The position numbers and the translations under genes are program-made. A DNA stretch of 34,964 nucleotides, from positions 1 to 34,964 of the forward strand of contig CADCCA010000006.1 of NCBI GenBank assembly GCA_902799855.1, read 5' to 3'. Positions 15,745 to 24,126 of this stretch are shown here, in pieces. Each line of letters opens with the position of its first letter. Position 1 is the stretch's first letter. The stretch comes from an uncultured Erysipelotrichaceae bacterium. GTDB lineage: Bacteria > Bacillota_I > Bacilli_A > RFN20 > CAG-826. The notes under the pieces were generated by a model. It made no database searches and was not told the origin of the DNA. It saw only the letters and a program-made list of their open reading frames with translations.

Positions 15745-15757
15745 TTAAAATTAGTAT
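15738..15757. repeat. 20-base perfect inverted repeat over the stop codon of the 15331 gene
   Basis: ATACTAATT / AATTAGTAT separated by AA. It spans the TAA stop (15742-15744) and part of the -10 region of the next gene. It could be a weak terminator (A+T-rich, no good T-run) or an operator for the downstream promoter. Confidence 0.5.
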
Positions 15758-15770
15758 AAAATCTTTGAGT
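15755..15770 (+). promoter_or_regulatory. -10 region for the acyltransferase gene, near-leaderless
   Basis: TATAAAAT at 15755-15762 lies 8-10 bases before the ATG at 15771, leaving a leader of only a few bases and no SD. The -35 is not convincing. The preceding gene could also read through. Confidence 0.35.
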
Positions 15771-17093
15771 ATGTCTAAAAAGAAATTAACTATCGCTGAA
15801 GAATTAGCGGCCAGAAAATATAAAACCCCATCCAATGTAGTTTGGACGGCCTACGCTGCATTAGCAAGGTCCCCATTTTTTGGTCCGAAGTATCACGTTA
15901 GATATAAAAAGATTGATGATATTAATAAATACAAAGGTCCAGCTTTTATCATTTGGAATCACCAATCAAGAAGAGACTATCTCTTTTTAAAGAATCTCAT
16001 CGCTCCACACAAATTCAATATGCTCGCAGGCTATCAAGAATTCTTTAGAAAGAAATTCACTTGGCTTTTTAAAGTAGCCCAAGTCATTCCTAAGAAGAAT
16101 TTCACTAACGATCCAAAGAGCATTAGAGCGATGGACAGCATCATCAAAGGCGGTGGTACAGTCGCCTTCTCTCCAGAAGGTACATCCTCAATTTTTGGTC
16201 ATAATCAACCAATCGTTCCAGGAACAGGAAGATTCTTGAAACACTATCACGTCCCCGTCTATTTTATGAAATTAGAGGGTGCTTATCTCACCTCTCATAA
16301 AGTTTGTATCGATGATAGAATTGGTAAAATCAACGCCACATTGTCTTTGCTTTTCACACCCGAACAACTTCAAGCAATGTCTCCAGAAGAAATCGATTTA
16401 AAGATCAATGAAGCATTCCGTCATGATGATTATAAATGGAATAAAACCGCGAGAATCAAATATAAGAGCAAAGGTCGTATTATGACCAATATGCAAGATA
16501 TGCTCTATAAATGCCCAAGATGCGGTCATGAATTAGAGATGGACGCTCAAGGAAGATATATCAAGTGCAGCCACTGTGGTAATGGAGCCATCATGGATGA
16601 TTATTATGATTTCCATCCATTTGATGATACTTGCAAAATATTCGATACTCCAACCGATTGGGTTGACTGGGAAAGAGTGAATGTCATTCATGAAATTAGA
16701 GATAATCTAGATTATTTCATTGAAGAAGAAGTGAAAATTGGCAAATTACCAGAATATAAACCAGTTAAAGACAATAACAAAACAAGCATTCCATGTGGTC
16801 AAGGCAAAATTAGATTTGACCACCAAGGTATTCACTTTGAAGGAATTAGAGACGGAGAACCATGGAAATATGATTGGTCATATAATGTCATCTATTCTTT
16901 AATTATTGAAAATGATTTAACCCAATTTGCCTTAACCGTTGATGGCTTTGTTTATGATTTCATTCCAAAAAGACATATCGTTGGTAAATTAATACTCGTC
17001 ACTGAAGAAATGCATCGTTTGCATTTCAATACATGGAAAAACTTCCCATGGAATGATTACATGTATGAAGGCACAGAATTAGAAAAGAAATAA
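15771..17093 (+). CDS. PlsC-like 1-acylglycerol-3-phosphate acyltransferase with C-terminal zinc ribbon
   Basis: A 440 aa protein whose N-terminal half is a lysophospholipid acyltransferase domain. It has the catalytic HX4D motif NHQSRRD (His64, Asp69) and the FPEGT-type motif SPEGTSS at about 134-140. It would acylate 1-acyl-glycerol-3-phosphate to phosphatidate at the membrane. The second half is unusual: a zinc-ribbon with CPRCG (Cys248, Cys251) and CSHCG (Cys266, Cys269), then about 170 residues of mixed beta sequence. Ordinary PlsC proteins are about 200-250 aa and lack this. A TTG at 15765 in the same frame is a less likely start. It converges on glyA with only 2 bases between the stops. 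Confidence 0.8.
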   Translation: MSKKKLTIAEELAARKYKTPSNVVWTAYAALARSPFFGPKYHVRYKKIDDINKYKGPAFIIWNHQSRRDYLFLKNLIAPHKFNMLAGYQEFFRKKFTWLFKVAQVIPKKNFTNDPKSIRAMDSIIKGGGTVAFSPEGTSSIFGHNQPIVPGTGRFLKHYHVPVYFMKLEGAYLTSHKVCIDDRIGKINATLSLLFTPEQLQAMSPEEIDLKINEAFRHDDYKWNKTARIKYKSKGRIMTNMQDMLYKCPRCGHELEMDAQGRYIKCSHCGNGAIMDDYYDFHPFDDTCKIFDTPTDWVDWERVNVIHEIRDNLDYFIEEEVKIGKLPEYKPVKDNNKTSIPCGQGKIRFDHQGIHFEGIRDGEPWKYDWSYNVIYSLIIENDLTQFALTVDGFVYDFIPKRHIVGKLILVTEEMHRLHFNTWKNFPWNDYMYEGTELEKK

Positions 17094-17095
17094 TA

Positions 17096-18304
17096 CTAAA
17101 TATCTTGAATTAATTTCCAAGTAGAAGTGAGCTCTTTCACCATTGAACGAGCTTTTTCTTTATCTAATGATTTGTTTAAATAATTGTGAATAATAAAGGC
17201 GATTTGTTCGGCTTGTTCTTTAGAACATCCTCTAGTCGTGACCGCTGCAAAACCAATGCGTAATCCGCTTGTTTTGCTTGGTGGAAGTGTATCGTTAGGA
17301 ATCATGTTCTTATTCGTGGTAATACCGATTTCTTCTAAAGCAATTTGGGCTTCTTTGCCGTTAATACCATAGGTATCTAAAACATTCATATTAAATAAAT
17401 GGTTATCGGTTCCTAAAACAATCGCTCCTAATTCTTTTAATTTATCCGCACACGCTTTAGTGTTAATAACCACATTCTTCGCGTATTCTTTAAATTCATC
17501 GCTCATTGCTTCTTTAAAACAAACGGCTTTGGCAGCGATGATGTGCTCTAATGGTCCACCTTGATAATATGGGAAGATGGCAGAGTTAACTTTCTTAATA
17601 ATTTCTTCATCGTTAGTCAAAATCAAACCACCTCTTGGTCCTCTTAATGTTTTATGAGTGGTGGAGGTCACAATATCAGCGTATGGCACTGGATTCATAT
17701 GCACGCCCCCAGCGATTAAGCCAGCGATATGCGCCATATCAACCATTAAATATGCATCAACCTTATCAGCGATTTCTCTAAATCTTTTAAAATCAATCGC
17801 ATAGGGATAAGCACTATATCCGCTAAGAATTAAATCTGGTTTTTCTTCGATAGCGATTCTTTCGATTTCATCATAATCAAGATGGCCATTATTAAGTGGA
17901 TAGTGTACAAATGTATATAGGTGAGAGGAGAAAGAAACAGGCGAACCGTGTGTCAAATGTCCTCCATCATTTAAAACCAAAGAAAGGATCTTACCGCCTT
18001 CAGGAAGTAAAGCGCGATAAGCAGCAGCATTAGCTTGTGAACCGCTATGAGGTTGCACATTAGCGAATTTGCAACCAAAAAGTTGACACGCTCTTTCAAT
18101 GGCAATGTTTTCAATGGCGTCAACAAACTCACAGCCACCATAATATCTTTTACCTGGATAGCCTTCGGCGTATTTATTTGTGAGAATGGATCCTGACATT
18201 TTGCGAACTTCTTGACTCGCATAGTTCTCGCTAGCAATCAGTTCAATGCCGTTATTTTGCCTGTCTTGTTCTAATAATAAATAGTCGTTAATTTGTGTAT
18301 CCAT
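17096..18304 (-). CDS. glyA: Serine hydroxymethyltransferase
   Basis: PLP enzyme of 402 aa that converts serine and THF to glycine and 5,10-methylene-THF. Visible are ELIASENYAS near residue 22, KYAEGYPGKRYYGGCE, the aspartate segment VDMAHIAGLIAGG, and the PLP-lysine motif TTTHKTLRGPRGG. The C-terminus has the family's GLRIGFAAVTTRG. An upstream in-frame ATG exists (18325), but ATG 18304 has AGGTGA 6 bases before it and gives the normal family N-terminus MDTQINDYL, so it was chosen. Together with fhs it covers one-carbon supply. Confidence 0.96.
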   Translation of the reverse strand: MDTQINDYLLLEQDRQNNGIELIASENYASQEVRKMSGSILTNKYAEGYPGKRYYGGCEFVDAIENIAIERACQLFGCKFANVQPHSGSQANAAAYRALLPEGGKILSLVLNDGGHLTHGSPVSFSSHLYTFVHYPLNNGHLDYDEIERIAIEEKPDLILSGYSAYPYAIDFKRFREIADKVDAYLMVDMAHIAGLIAGGVHMNPVPYADIVTSTTHKTLRGPRGGLILTNDEEIIKKVNSAIFPYYQGGPLEHIIAAKAVCFKEAMSDEFKEYAKNVVINTKACADKLKELGAIVLGTDNHLFNMNVLDTYGINGKEAQIALEEIGITTNKNMIPNDTLPPSKTSGLRIGFAAVTTRGCSKEQAEQIAFIIHNYLNKSLDKEKARSMVKELTSTWKLIQDI

Positions 18305-18345
18305 AATTTCACCTGCCCATATCATATACCAAAATGCCTAGCTCT

Positions 18346-18363
18346 ATAAATAATATTATTTAT
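18346..18363. repeat. Perfect 18-bp A/T palindrome between glyA and the 18412 gene
   Basis: ATAAATAATATTATTTAT is its own reverse complement. It lies in the divergent promoter region, upstream of both genes. It could be an operator, but A/T-only palindromes arise easily by chance in DNA this A+T-rich. Confidence 0.35.
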
Positions 18364-18381
18364 TAATAAGATATATTAGAT

Positions 18382-18399
18382 TATAATCAATATGAAAGG
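18382..18399 (+). promoter_or_regulatory. -10 box and RBS for the 18412 membrane protein
   Basis: TATAAT at 18382-18387 would start transcription near 18394; GAAAGG at 18394-18399 is the only SD-like element, 12 bases before ATG 18412. A TTG at 18400 in the same frame is too close to it. Confidence 0.45.
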
Positions 18400-18411
18400 T
18401 TGGCTATCATT

Positions 18412-19026
18412 ATGAATACACAAGAATTCAAAAAATTTCCAATTGTTGCCACAGTTTTATCAATAGTCGCGATTCTTCTTTCAGTCATCGCAATTACATC
18501 TTCTTTAATGGAAGATACCTATTTATTTGCCGGTACAGTGGTGCTGGGCCTACTTCTTTTAGTGGCTTCAGTTTTATTTATCGCTGGTTTGACAACTGGA
18601 AAAATCGTCTTACTAAAAGTCATCTCTATCATTGCTTTTTTAGGCACAATAGTGACTAACTTTGTTTTAACAATTGTTAATTTTGAAAGCCGTAATGTTG
18701 AGTTGTTCGCGATTGTCTTATTAATGCTCATCGCAAGTGTCCTTGGTTATATTTATTTCTTAACTTCTCCAAGAAATGAACGCATTAGAAAGATGTTTAT
18801 CGTCACTTCTTCTGTTTTAACAGTCTTAATTGTCATTTACGCTGTTATTTACATTATTAAAGATGTTAATGGAAAAACTAGTCCAAATACCATCTTAATG
18901 TACCCATACTACTTGCTCTTATTTAGTTACGCTACTTTGTCAACTATCCCATTAGCGATTCATCTTTCTTTATCTGACAAAGAAGAAGAACAACCAAAAG
19001 AAGAAATTCCTGTTGACCAACAATAA
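18412..19026 (+). CDS. Hypothetical integral membrane protein
   Basis: A 204 aa protein with about six hydrophobic segments (for example FPIVATVLSIVAILLSVIAI at residues 7-26, then about 36-56, 62-82, 87-110, 121-143 and 157-180). It ends in an acidic, hydrophilic tail (KEEEQPKEEIPVDQQ). No enzyme motif or family signature is recognised. It has its own promoter and terminator, so it is a single-gene unit between glyA and htpG. Function unknown. Confidence 0.75.
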   Translation: MNTQEFKKFPIVATVLSIVAILLSVIAITSSLMEDTYLFAGTVVLGLLLLVASVLFIAGLTTGKIVLLKVISIIAFLGTIVTNFVLTIVNFESRNVELFAIVLLMLIASVLGYIYFLTSPRNERIRKMFIVTSSVLTVLIVIYAVIYIIKDVNGKTSPNTILMYPYYLLLFSYATLSTIPLAIHLSLSDKEEEQPKEEIPVDQQ

Positions 19027-19040
19027 AAATAAAGCAATTT

Positions 19041-19076
19041 AAAAGGCTCCTTCCTGTTCAATAAAGGAGCCTTTTT
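19041..19076. terminator. Strong terminator shared by the 18412 gene and htpG
   Basis: Stem AAAAGGCTCCTT / AAGGAGCCTTTTT with a loop of about 11 bases and a T-run on the plus strand. On the minus strand the same hairpin ends in TTTT, so it can also stop htpG transcripts. It lies between the two convergent stop codons. Confidence 0.9.
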
Positions 19077-19089
19077 CTTATTCCTAAAT

Positions 19090-21009
19090 TTATTTAGAAA
19101 ACGCTTTAATCATTAATTCGTTAAGTTTTCTGACAAACTCTTTTTTATTAACAATTTCTCTTCCTTCAAGAAGCATTGCTTCATCAAGTAAGACAGAAGC
19201 GTATTCTTTCACTAATTCGTCATCTTCTTGAATAGCGACGAACGCTTTGAATAAGTCGTGTTCAGGATTAATCTCTAAGACTTTTCTAGCTTTGACTTTT
19301 TCTTCATTGCCTGGTTGTTCATTTAGTGTCTTTTCCATTTCTAAGGAGAGACCATCTTTTGTGCTCAAGCAAAGTGGTGAATCGACGAGTTTAGAAGAGA
19401 TAACTACATCATCGATTTCTTCTTTTAATCCTTCTTTAAGATTATCGAGTAATCTCTTATTATCCGCGGACACCTTATCGATGTTTTCTTGTTCTTCTTT
19501 ACTAATTTCGTTAGTCGCGTCATCAGTGATGGACTTAAATTCAGTCTTATCATAATCTCTCATCATCATGATGCAGAATTCATCAATCTTTTGGTCGAGA
19601 AGTAAGACATCATAACCAAGTTTCTTATATCTTTCAATTTGTGGCAGTAACTTAATCGCATCAAGATTCTCACCTGAAACAAAGTAAATAGCCTTTTGGC
19701 CTTTGGCCATACCATCTTTATATTCCTTTAAGGTGATGTATTCATCATTCTTATTTAATGAATGGAACACTAAGACATCTTGGAGTAATTCTTTCTTACC
19801 ACCATAAGTGGAATAGATACCGTATTTGATATGTTCACCAAATTCTTTCCAGAACTTGTTGTATTTTTCTTTATCTTCTTTAAGAACTTCTTTTAATTTA
19901 TCGATGACTTTCTTTTCCACATTCTCTTTAATCTTTTCCATGATTGGAGAATGTTGGAGAATTTCTCTAGAAATATTTAAGTTAAGGTCTGGAGAATCCA
20001 CTAAACCTTTCACGAATTTTAAATAATCAGGTAATAATTCTGGAGCCTTATCTTTGATAAAGACACCTTTACTATAAAGTTGTAATCCCTTTTCATAATT
20101 CTCACTATAAAGGTTATAAGGAACGTGAGATGGAATAAATAATAAGGAATTATAAGTAATCTTGCCGTCTACAGACACAAATAATGAAATCGCTGGATCT
20201 TCATAATCCATAAATTTATCTTTATAGAATTTATTTAATTCTTCAGGAGTCACATCACTCTTATTCTTCTTCCAAAGAGGAATCATAGAGTTAAGGGTTT
20301 GTTCTTCTTTAACTTCTTCAGTTTCACCTTCAATTTCTTTACCGTCTTTATCTAATTTTGGTTTTCTAGATGTACAAACCATCTTAATTGGATAACGGAT
20401 ATAATCGCTATAGCGTTTCACTAAATCCTTAATTTGATATTCTTCTAAATATTTATCGTAATCGACTTCATCAGTTGATTTCTTTAAATATAAAGTAATA
20501 GTGGTCCCGTTACCTTCTTTACTAGCTTCTTCAATAGAATAACTATCTTCACCCTCGGAAGAGAATAAATAAGCCTCACCATCATAGGTCTTAGTTAAAA
20601 CATCAATCTTTTTAGCGACCATAAACGCGCTATAAAAGCCAACACCGAATTGACCAATGATATCTAAATCACCTTTTTCTTTAGCTTCTTTCACTTTGCT
20701 CATGAAATCCTTAGAACCGCTTCTAGCGATGGTGCCTAAGTTATTCATTAAGTCTTCTTTATTCATGCCAATACCGTTATCAGAAATGGTAATGGTTCTT
20801 TTCTTTTTATCTAATGCAATATGGATATCGTGATCAAGAAGAGGGACTTTCCCTTCACTTGTTAATGATAAGTATTTGTATTTATCAATCGCGTCAGATG
20901 CATTAGAGATTAATTCTCTTAAAAAGATTTCGTTATTGGAGTAAATGGAATTAATCATTAAATTAAGCAATTCCTTACTCTCAGTTTCAAATTTTTTAAT
21001 TTCTTTCAT
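19090..21009 (-). CDS. htpG: HtpG, Hsp90-family chaperone
   Basis: A 639 aa Hsp90 homologue. The N-terminal GHKL ATPase has ELISNASDAIDKYKYL (the metal-binding Asn), DNGIGMN, a GTIARSGS lid segment and GQFGVGFYSAF. The middle domain carries FVKGLVDSPDLNLNISRE with the catalytic arginine region. The C-terminal dimerisation domain is complete. RBS AAGGAGAT lies just before the ATG. The leader contains a small CCTAG-N5-CTAGG hairpin. A CIRCE element overlaps the promoter, so HrcA repression is expected, unlike B. subtilis htpG, which is not HrcA-controlled. Confidence 0.97.
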   Translation of the reverse strand: MKEIKKFETESKELLNLMINSIYSNNEIFLRELISNASDAIDKYKYLSLTSEGKVPLLDHDIHIALDKKKRTITISDNGIGMNKEDLMNNLGTIARSGSKDFMSKVKEAKEKGDLDIIGQFGVGFYSAFMVAKKIDVLTKTYDGEAYLFSSEGEDSYSIEEASKEGNGTTITLYLKKSTDEVDYDKYLEEYQIKDLVKRYSDYIRYPIKMVCTSRKPKLDKDGKEIEGETEEVKEEQTLNSMIPLWKKNKSDVTPEELNKFYKDKFMDYEDPAISLFVSVDGKITYNSLLFIPSHVPYNLYSENYEKGLQLYSKGVFIKDKAPELLPDYLKFVKGLVDSPDLNLNISREILQHSPIMEKIKENVEKKVIDKLKEVLKEDKEKYNKFWKEFGEHIKYGIYSTYGGKKELLQDVLVFHSLNKNDEYITLKEYKDGMAKGQKAIYFVSGENLDAIKLLPQIERYKKLGYDVLLLDQKIDEFCIMMMRDYDKTEFKSITDDATNEISKEEQENIDKVSADNKRLLDNLKEGLKEEIDDVVISSKLVDSPLCLSTKDGLSLEMEKTLNEQPGNEEKVKARKVLEINPEHDLFKAFVAIQEDDELVKEYASVLLDEAMLLEGREIVNKKEFVRKLNELMIKAFSK

Positions 21010-21056
21010 AATAATATCTCCTTAGCCTAGACTGACTAGGACTCACAGCATTTATA

Positions 21057-21084
21057 ATTGTAATCGTATTTAGCACTTAGTCAA
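21057..21084 (-). promoter_or_regulatory. htpG promoter overlapping CIRCE
   Basis: On the minus strand, -35 TTGACT is at 21084-21079 and -10 TACAAT at 21062-21057, with a 16-base spacer. The -35 box is formed by the spacer of the CIRCE element, so bound HrcA would cover it. Confidence 0.7.
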
Positions 21085-21096
21085 GAGGAGTGCTAA
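21070..21096. promoter_or_regulatory. CIRCE operator of htpG (one mismatch)
   Basis: TTAGCACTT-N9-GAGTGCTAA. It differs from the consensus TTAGCACTC-N9-GAGTGCTAA by a single base in the left arm. This is the binding site of the HrcA heat-shock repressor. Confidence 0.93.
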
Positions 21097-21173
21097 TTTT
21101 TCTTGTAAAATTCACTCAAAAATTACCAAAAAATGGTCAAAAAATAGGCATTTTTAGGCAAAATATCAAAAAC

Positions 21174-21192
21174 AATATTACGTAGTAATATT
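21174..21192. repeat. Perfect inverted repeat between the two CIRCE operators
   Basis: AATATTAC-GTA-GTAATATT, 8-base arms with a 3-base centre. It lies in the roughly 100 bases of A-rich, gene-free DNA between the htpG and clpB operators. It may be another regulator's site; no function can be assigned. Confidence 0.45.
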
Positions 21193-21201
21193 ATAAAATA
21201 T

Positions 21202-21228
21202 TTAGCACTCATGCTTGAAGAGTGCTAA
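21202..21228. promoter_or_regulatory. CIRCE operator of clpB (perfect)
   Basis: TTAGCACTC-N9-GAGTGCTAA matches the HrcA-binding consensus exactly. It overlaps the -35 region of the clpB promoter. Confidence 0.97.
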
Positions 21229-21242
21229 TTTTATGCTACAAT
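21215..21242 (+). promoter_or_regulatory. clpB promoter
   Basis: -35 TTGAAG at 21215-21220, located in the CIRCE spacer, 16-base spacer, -10 TACAAT at 21237-21242, followed by RBS AAAGGAGG at 21253-21260. Confidence 0.65.
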
Positions 21243-21268
21243 AATGGTGAATAAAGGAGGATTTGACT

Positions 21269-23380
21269 ATGAATATGAACCAAATTCCAGATTATGAGAA
21301 TGATCAAGACATCCTTTCTAAGTTCGGTCGTAACATCAATGAAGAAGTCAAAAAAGGTAAAATTGACCCCGTCATTGGTCGAGATGAAGAAATTAGAAAA
21401 ATCATTCAGATATTAGCCAGAAAAACTAAAAACAACGTCATCCTTCTAGGCGAACCAGGTGTTGGTAAAACCGCGATACTAGAAGGCTTAGCGGAACGTA
21501 TTGTTAAAGACGATGTTCCAACCATATTAAAAGATAAGGAAATATATGAATTAGATATGGGTGCGCTTGTCGCAGGTGCTAAATATCGTGGTGAATTTGA
21601 AGAAAGATTAAAAGCCGTCTTAAACAAAATCAAAGAATCGGATGGCAAGATCATTCTTTTCATCGATGAAATTCATTTAATCGTCGGAGCCGGTAGAAGC
21701 GATGGTGCTCTCGATGCTTCTAATATGCTCAAACCAATGCTAGCAAGAGGCGAAATCGATTGTATCGGTGCGACAACCTTAAAAGAATATCGCGAATACA
21801 TTGAAAAAGACCGCGCTTTAGAAAGAAGATTCCAACCAGTCTTAGTTAACGAACCAACAGTCAATGACACTATTACAATTCTTAGAGGTTTAAAAAACAG
21901 ATTTGAATCATTCCATGGTGTCAAAATCACCGATGGAGCGTTAGTTTCTGCGGCTACATTATCTAATCGATATCTTACAAATAGATTCCTTCCTGATAAG
22001 GCTATTGACCTAGTTGATGAAGCCTGTGCTTCCATCAAAGTGGAACTCGCTTCTATGCCTGCAGAATTAGATGAACTTGAAAGAAAGATTAGACAATTAC
22101 AAATTGAAAAAGTCGCTCTTTCAAAAGAAAGTGACGACTCTTCTAAAAAGAGATTAATTGATCTTAATAATGAATTAGATTCTTTGCTTAAAAAAGACCA
22201 AGAACTAGTCAAACAATGGCAAAAAGAAAAAGAAGAAATTAACAAAGTTAAATCGATTAAAGAAAAGCTCGAAAAAGCGAGATTTGATTTAGATGTTGCC
22301 TTGTCTCATTCTGAATATGAAAAAGCTGGTGAGTTACAATATAAAACCATCCCAGAATTAGAAAAGAATCTCAAAGAACAAGATATCGATGAAGATAATA
22401 AATTATTATCGCAAGTTGTCGATGAAGAACAGATTAGTAAAATCATTTCCAAGATGACTAATATTCCTTTAAGCAAAATCGAAAAAGGTGAAAGAGAAAA
22501 AGTCTTGGATTTAAAAAATACCCTCGCTAAAAGAGTGATTGGTCAAGATGACGCTATCTCATTAGTGAGTAACGCTATCCTTCGTCAAAGAGCGGGTATT
22601 AAAGATAGTAACCGTCCAATCGGTTCCTTCCTCTTCTTAGGTCCAACTGGTGTTGGCAAAACCGAAGTAGCCCGTGCACTAGCAGAATCACTCTTTGATA
22701 GTGAATCTCACATCATCCGTATTGATATGTCAGAATACATGGAAAAATATAGCACGTCCCGCCTAATTGGTGCCCCTCCAGGCTATGTTGGCTATGAAGA
22801 AGGTGGTCAATTAACCGAGAAAGTGAGACGTAATCCATATTCCATTGTCTTGTTTGATGAAATTGAAAAAGCTCACCCAGAAGTCTTTAATTTGCTCCTT
22901 CAAATGTTAGATGATGGTAGATTAACCGATAGCCAAGGCCGAGTAGTGGACTTTAAGAACACTGTCATCATCATGACTAGTAACTTAGGTAGTGAATATC
23001 TCCTTAATGGAGAAAGCGAGAAAGTTGAATCGCTCTTACATCAAACATTTAAACCAGAATTCTTAAACCGTATTGATGAAATCGTTTACTTCTCACCATT
23101 AAGCAAAGATACTCAAGCCAAGATCGTTGATAAGATGCTCAATTCTTTAAACGATAGATTAAAAGAGAATTATTATCAATTCTCCTTCTCAGATAGCTTA
23201 AAGAAATACATCTTAGACAGTGCTTATTCCGAAACCTATGGTGCTAGACCAATTAAACGTTTCATTCAAAACAAGGTGGAAACAGTCATCGCTAACGCTA
23301 TCATCGCCCAAAAAGTCGATACCGAACACAAATATCTAGTCGATTATAATAACGATGACATAGTGATTAAATCATTGTAA
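21269..23380 (+). CDS. clpB: ClpB disaggregase lacking the N-terminal domain
   Basis: Hexameric Hsp100 that threads aggregated protein with DnaK. It is 703 aa: AAA-1 has Walker A GEPGVGKT (about 62-69) and Walker [10 protein letters not shown] coiled-coil M-domain of ClpB type covers about residues 265-380 (WQKEKEEI and [16 protein letters not shown]). AAA-2 has Walker [10 protein letters not shown] and Walker [11 protein letters not shown], plus the GYVGYEEGG pore loop. The usual 140-residue Clp_N domain is absent: the protein begins at the linker [23 protein letters not shown]. There is no IGF/LGF loop for ClpP, and the M-domain excludes ClpC or ClpE. Mycoplasma ClpB has the same short form. 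ATG 21269 was chosen over TTG 21263 for RBS spacing. CIRCE-controlled. Confidence 0.93.
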   Translation: MNMNQIPDYENDQDILSKFGRNINEEVKKGKIDPVIGRDEEIRKIIQILARKTKNNVILLGEPGVGKTAILEGLAERIVKDDVPTILKDKEIYELDMGALVAGAKYRGEFEERLKAVLNKIKESDGKIILFIDEIHLIVGAGRSDGALDASNMLKPMLARGEIDCIGATTLKEYREYIEKDRALERRFQPVLVNEPTVNDTITILRGLKNRFESFHGVKITDGALVSAATLSNRYLTNRFLPDKAIDLVDEACASIKVELASMPAELDELERKIRQLQIEKVALSKESDDSSKKRLIDLNNELDSLLKKDQELVKQWQKEKEEINKVKSIKEKLEKARFDLDVALSHSEYEKAGELQYKTIPELEKNLKEQDIDEDNKLLSQVVDEEQISKIISKMTNIPLSKIEKGEREKVLDLKNTLAKRVIGQDDAISLVSNAILRQRAGIKDSNRPIGSFLFLGPTGVGKTEVARALAESLFDSESHIIRIDMSEYMEKYSTSRLIGAPPGYVGYEEGGQLTEKVRRNPYSIVLFDEIEKAHPEVFNLLLQMLDDGRLTDSQGRVVDFKNTVIIMTSNLGSEYLLNGESEKVESLLHQTFKPEFLNRIDEIVYFSPLSKDTQAKIVDKMLNSLNDRLKENYYQFSFSDSLKKYILDSAYSETYGARPIKRFIQNKVETVIANAIIAQKVDTEHKYLVDYNNDDIVIKSL

Positions 23381-23414
23381 GATGGTAGTAGATACCGAAA
23401 AGAAGGAAAAAATA

Positions 23415-23789
23415 ATGATGAAATTTTTAAGATGCAAAGTATGCGGCAAGATCGTTGCCTTAGTTAACGATTGCTCAAGTTGTCCAACCAAATGCTGTGG
23501 TGAACCAATGGAAGAAATTCCAGTCAATACACAAGACGGTGCGCATGAAAAACATTTACCAGTCTATAAACAAGAAGGCAATATCCTCAAAGTTAAAGTT
23601 GGTGAAGTGGAACACCCAATGTTAGACGCTCACTACATCCAATGGATTGCAGTGGAAACCGATAAAGGCAATCAAAGAAAAGTCCTTAAACCAGGTCAAG
23701 CCCCAGAAGCAGAATTTGCTCTTTTACCAGGAGAAAAAGTTCTTGCTGTTTATGAGTTCTGCAATTTACATGGCCTTTATAAAGCCTAA
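23415..23789 (+). CDS. Desulfoferrodoxin (two-iron superoxide reductase)
   Basis: Reduces superoxide to peroxide without making oxygen, a defence of anaerobes and microaerophiles. The 124 aa protein has both iron sites. The N-terminal desulforedoxin-type FeS4 ligands are Cys7, Cys10, Cys27 and Cys28 (CKVC...CC). The catalytic square-pyramidal site has His47 (EKHLP), His67 (EHPM), His73 (AHYIQW), Cys116 and His119 (CNLHG). The reductive cycle normally needs rubredoxin, not seen here. An upstream in-frame ATG (23382) has no RBS, while GAAGGA precedes ATG 23415 by 7 bases. It lies 34 bases after clpB and may be co-transcribed, placing it under CIRCE. Confidence 0.93.
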   Translation: MMKFLRCKVCGKIVALVNDCSSCPTKCCGEPMEEIPVNTQDGAHEKHLPVYKQEGNILKVKVGEVEHPMLDAHYIQWIAVETDKGNQRKVLKPGQAPEAEFALLPGEKVLAVYEFCNLHGLYKA

Positions 23790-23815
23790 AACAAAGATTA
23801 AAAAATCAACAAATT

Positions 23816-23843
23816 AAGAATGGATTTGATCCATTCTTTTTTT
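23816..23843 (+). terminator. Intrinsic terminator of clpB-superoxide reductase unit
   Basis: Stem AGAATGGA / TCCATTCT with a 5-base loop followed by a run of T. A smaller AACACC / GGTGTT hairpin follows at about 23849-23868. Confidence 0.9.
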
Positions 23844-23914
23844 GAACAACACCCAAACAATGGTGTTTTCTTTAATTGAGAGCATAAAAATGATATTTTG
23901 TATAAAACAAAACG

Positions 23915-23943
23915 TTGACTATTTGTTTAAAAAATGATAAATA
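23915..23943 (+). promoter_or_regulatory. Promoter of surface locus A
   Basis: -35 TTGACT (23915-23920), 17-base spacer, -10 TAAATA (23938-23943). Transcription would begin near 23950, just upstream of the riboswitch aptamer. The -35/-10 geometry and the TGATAAA around the -10 are shared with locus B. Confidence 0.75.
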
Positions 23944-23950
23944 TATATTC

Positions 23951-24025
23951 GAGAAAAGAGCAAAACTGGAGCAATCCAGTGACGCAAAACTACAGGGTCT
24001 TATAAATAAGATAGCCAGCAACCTC
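23951..24025 (+). promoter_or_regulatory. Cyclic-di-GMP-I (GEMM-I) riboswitch aptamer, locus A
   Basis: It shows the GEMM-I signatures in order: GCAAA (23960-23964); stem ACTGGA / TCCAGT capped by the GNRA tetraloop GCAA; the invariant GACGCAAA (23981-23988); then the second stem CTACAGGGTCTTA / TAAGATAG ending in AGCCAG and CC (to 24023). The tetraloop and ACGCAAA segment form the dinucleotide pocket in the known Vc2 structure. About 100 bases of further structured leader follow before ATG 24129. It controls the TasA-like and adhesin genes of locus A. Confidence 0.92.
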
Positions 24026-24077
24026 AACTTGTTTACGCAGTTGAGGTTTTATATTTTATGAGAGACAGCCAGTTGCC
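24009..24077 (+). repeat. Duplicated 3' strand of the c-di-GMP aptamer, locus A
   Basis: Copy A, AGATAGCCAGCAACC (24009-24023), is the aptamer's own 3' strand. Copy B, AGACAGCCAGTTGCC (24063-24077), repeats it after the first hairpin. AGAC-A-GCC of copy B can pair with GGGTCT of the aptamer's second stem as well as copy A does. Confidence 0.75.
24021..24057 (+). terminator. First terminator-like hairpin of riboswitch A
   Basis: Stem CCTCAACT / AGTTGAGG with a 9-base loop, then TTTTATATTTT. Its 5' arm overlaps the last bases of the aptamer (ACC), so aptamer closure and this hairpin compete. The T-run is interrupted, so termination may be partial. Confidence 0.75.
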
Positions 24078-24126
24078 TTAAAGACGAAAAGGAACGTCTT
24101 TCACAAAGGTGACTGGGATTTTTATT
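24067..24126 (+). terminator. Second terminator-like hairpin of riboswitch A
   Basis: Outer stem CCAGTTGCCTT (24069-24079) / AAGGTGACTGG (24106-24116), 11 pairs including two G-U; inner stem AAAGACG / CGTCTTT; then ATTTTTATT leading to the ATG. The 5' arm is copy B of the aptamer 3' strand. The 3' arm holds AAAGGTGA, the best SD-like sequence before ATG 24129, but 16 bases away. Confidence 0.75.

Noticed and set aside
18305..18325. Longer glyA start at 18325
   Set aside because: Adds seven residues without a ribosome-binding site; AGGTGA fits the ATG at 18304, and the family N-terminus begins there.
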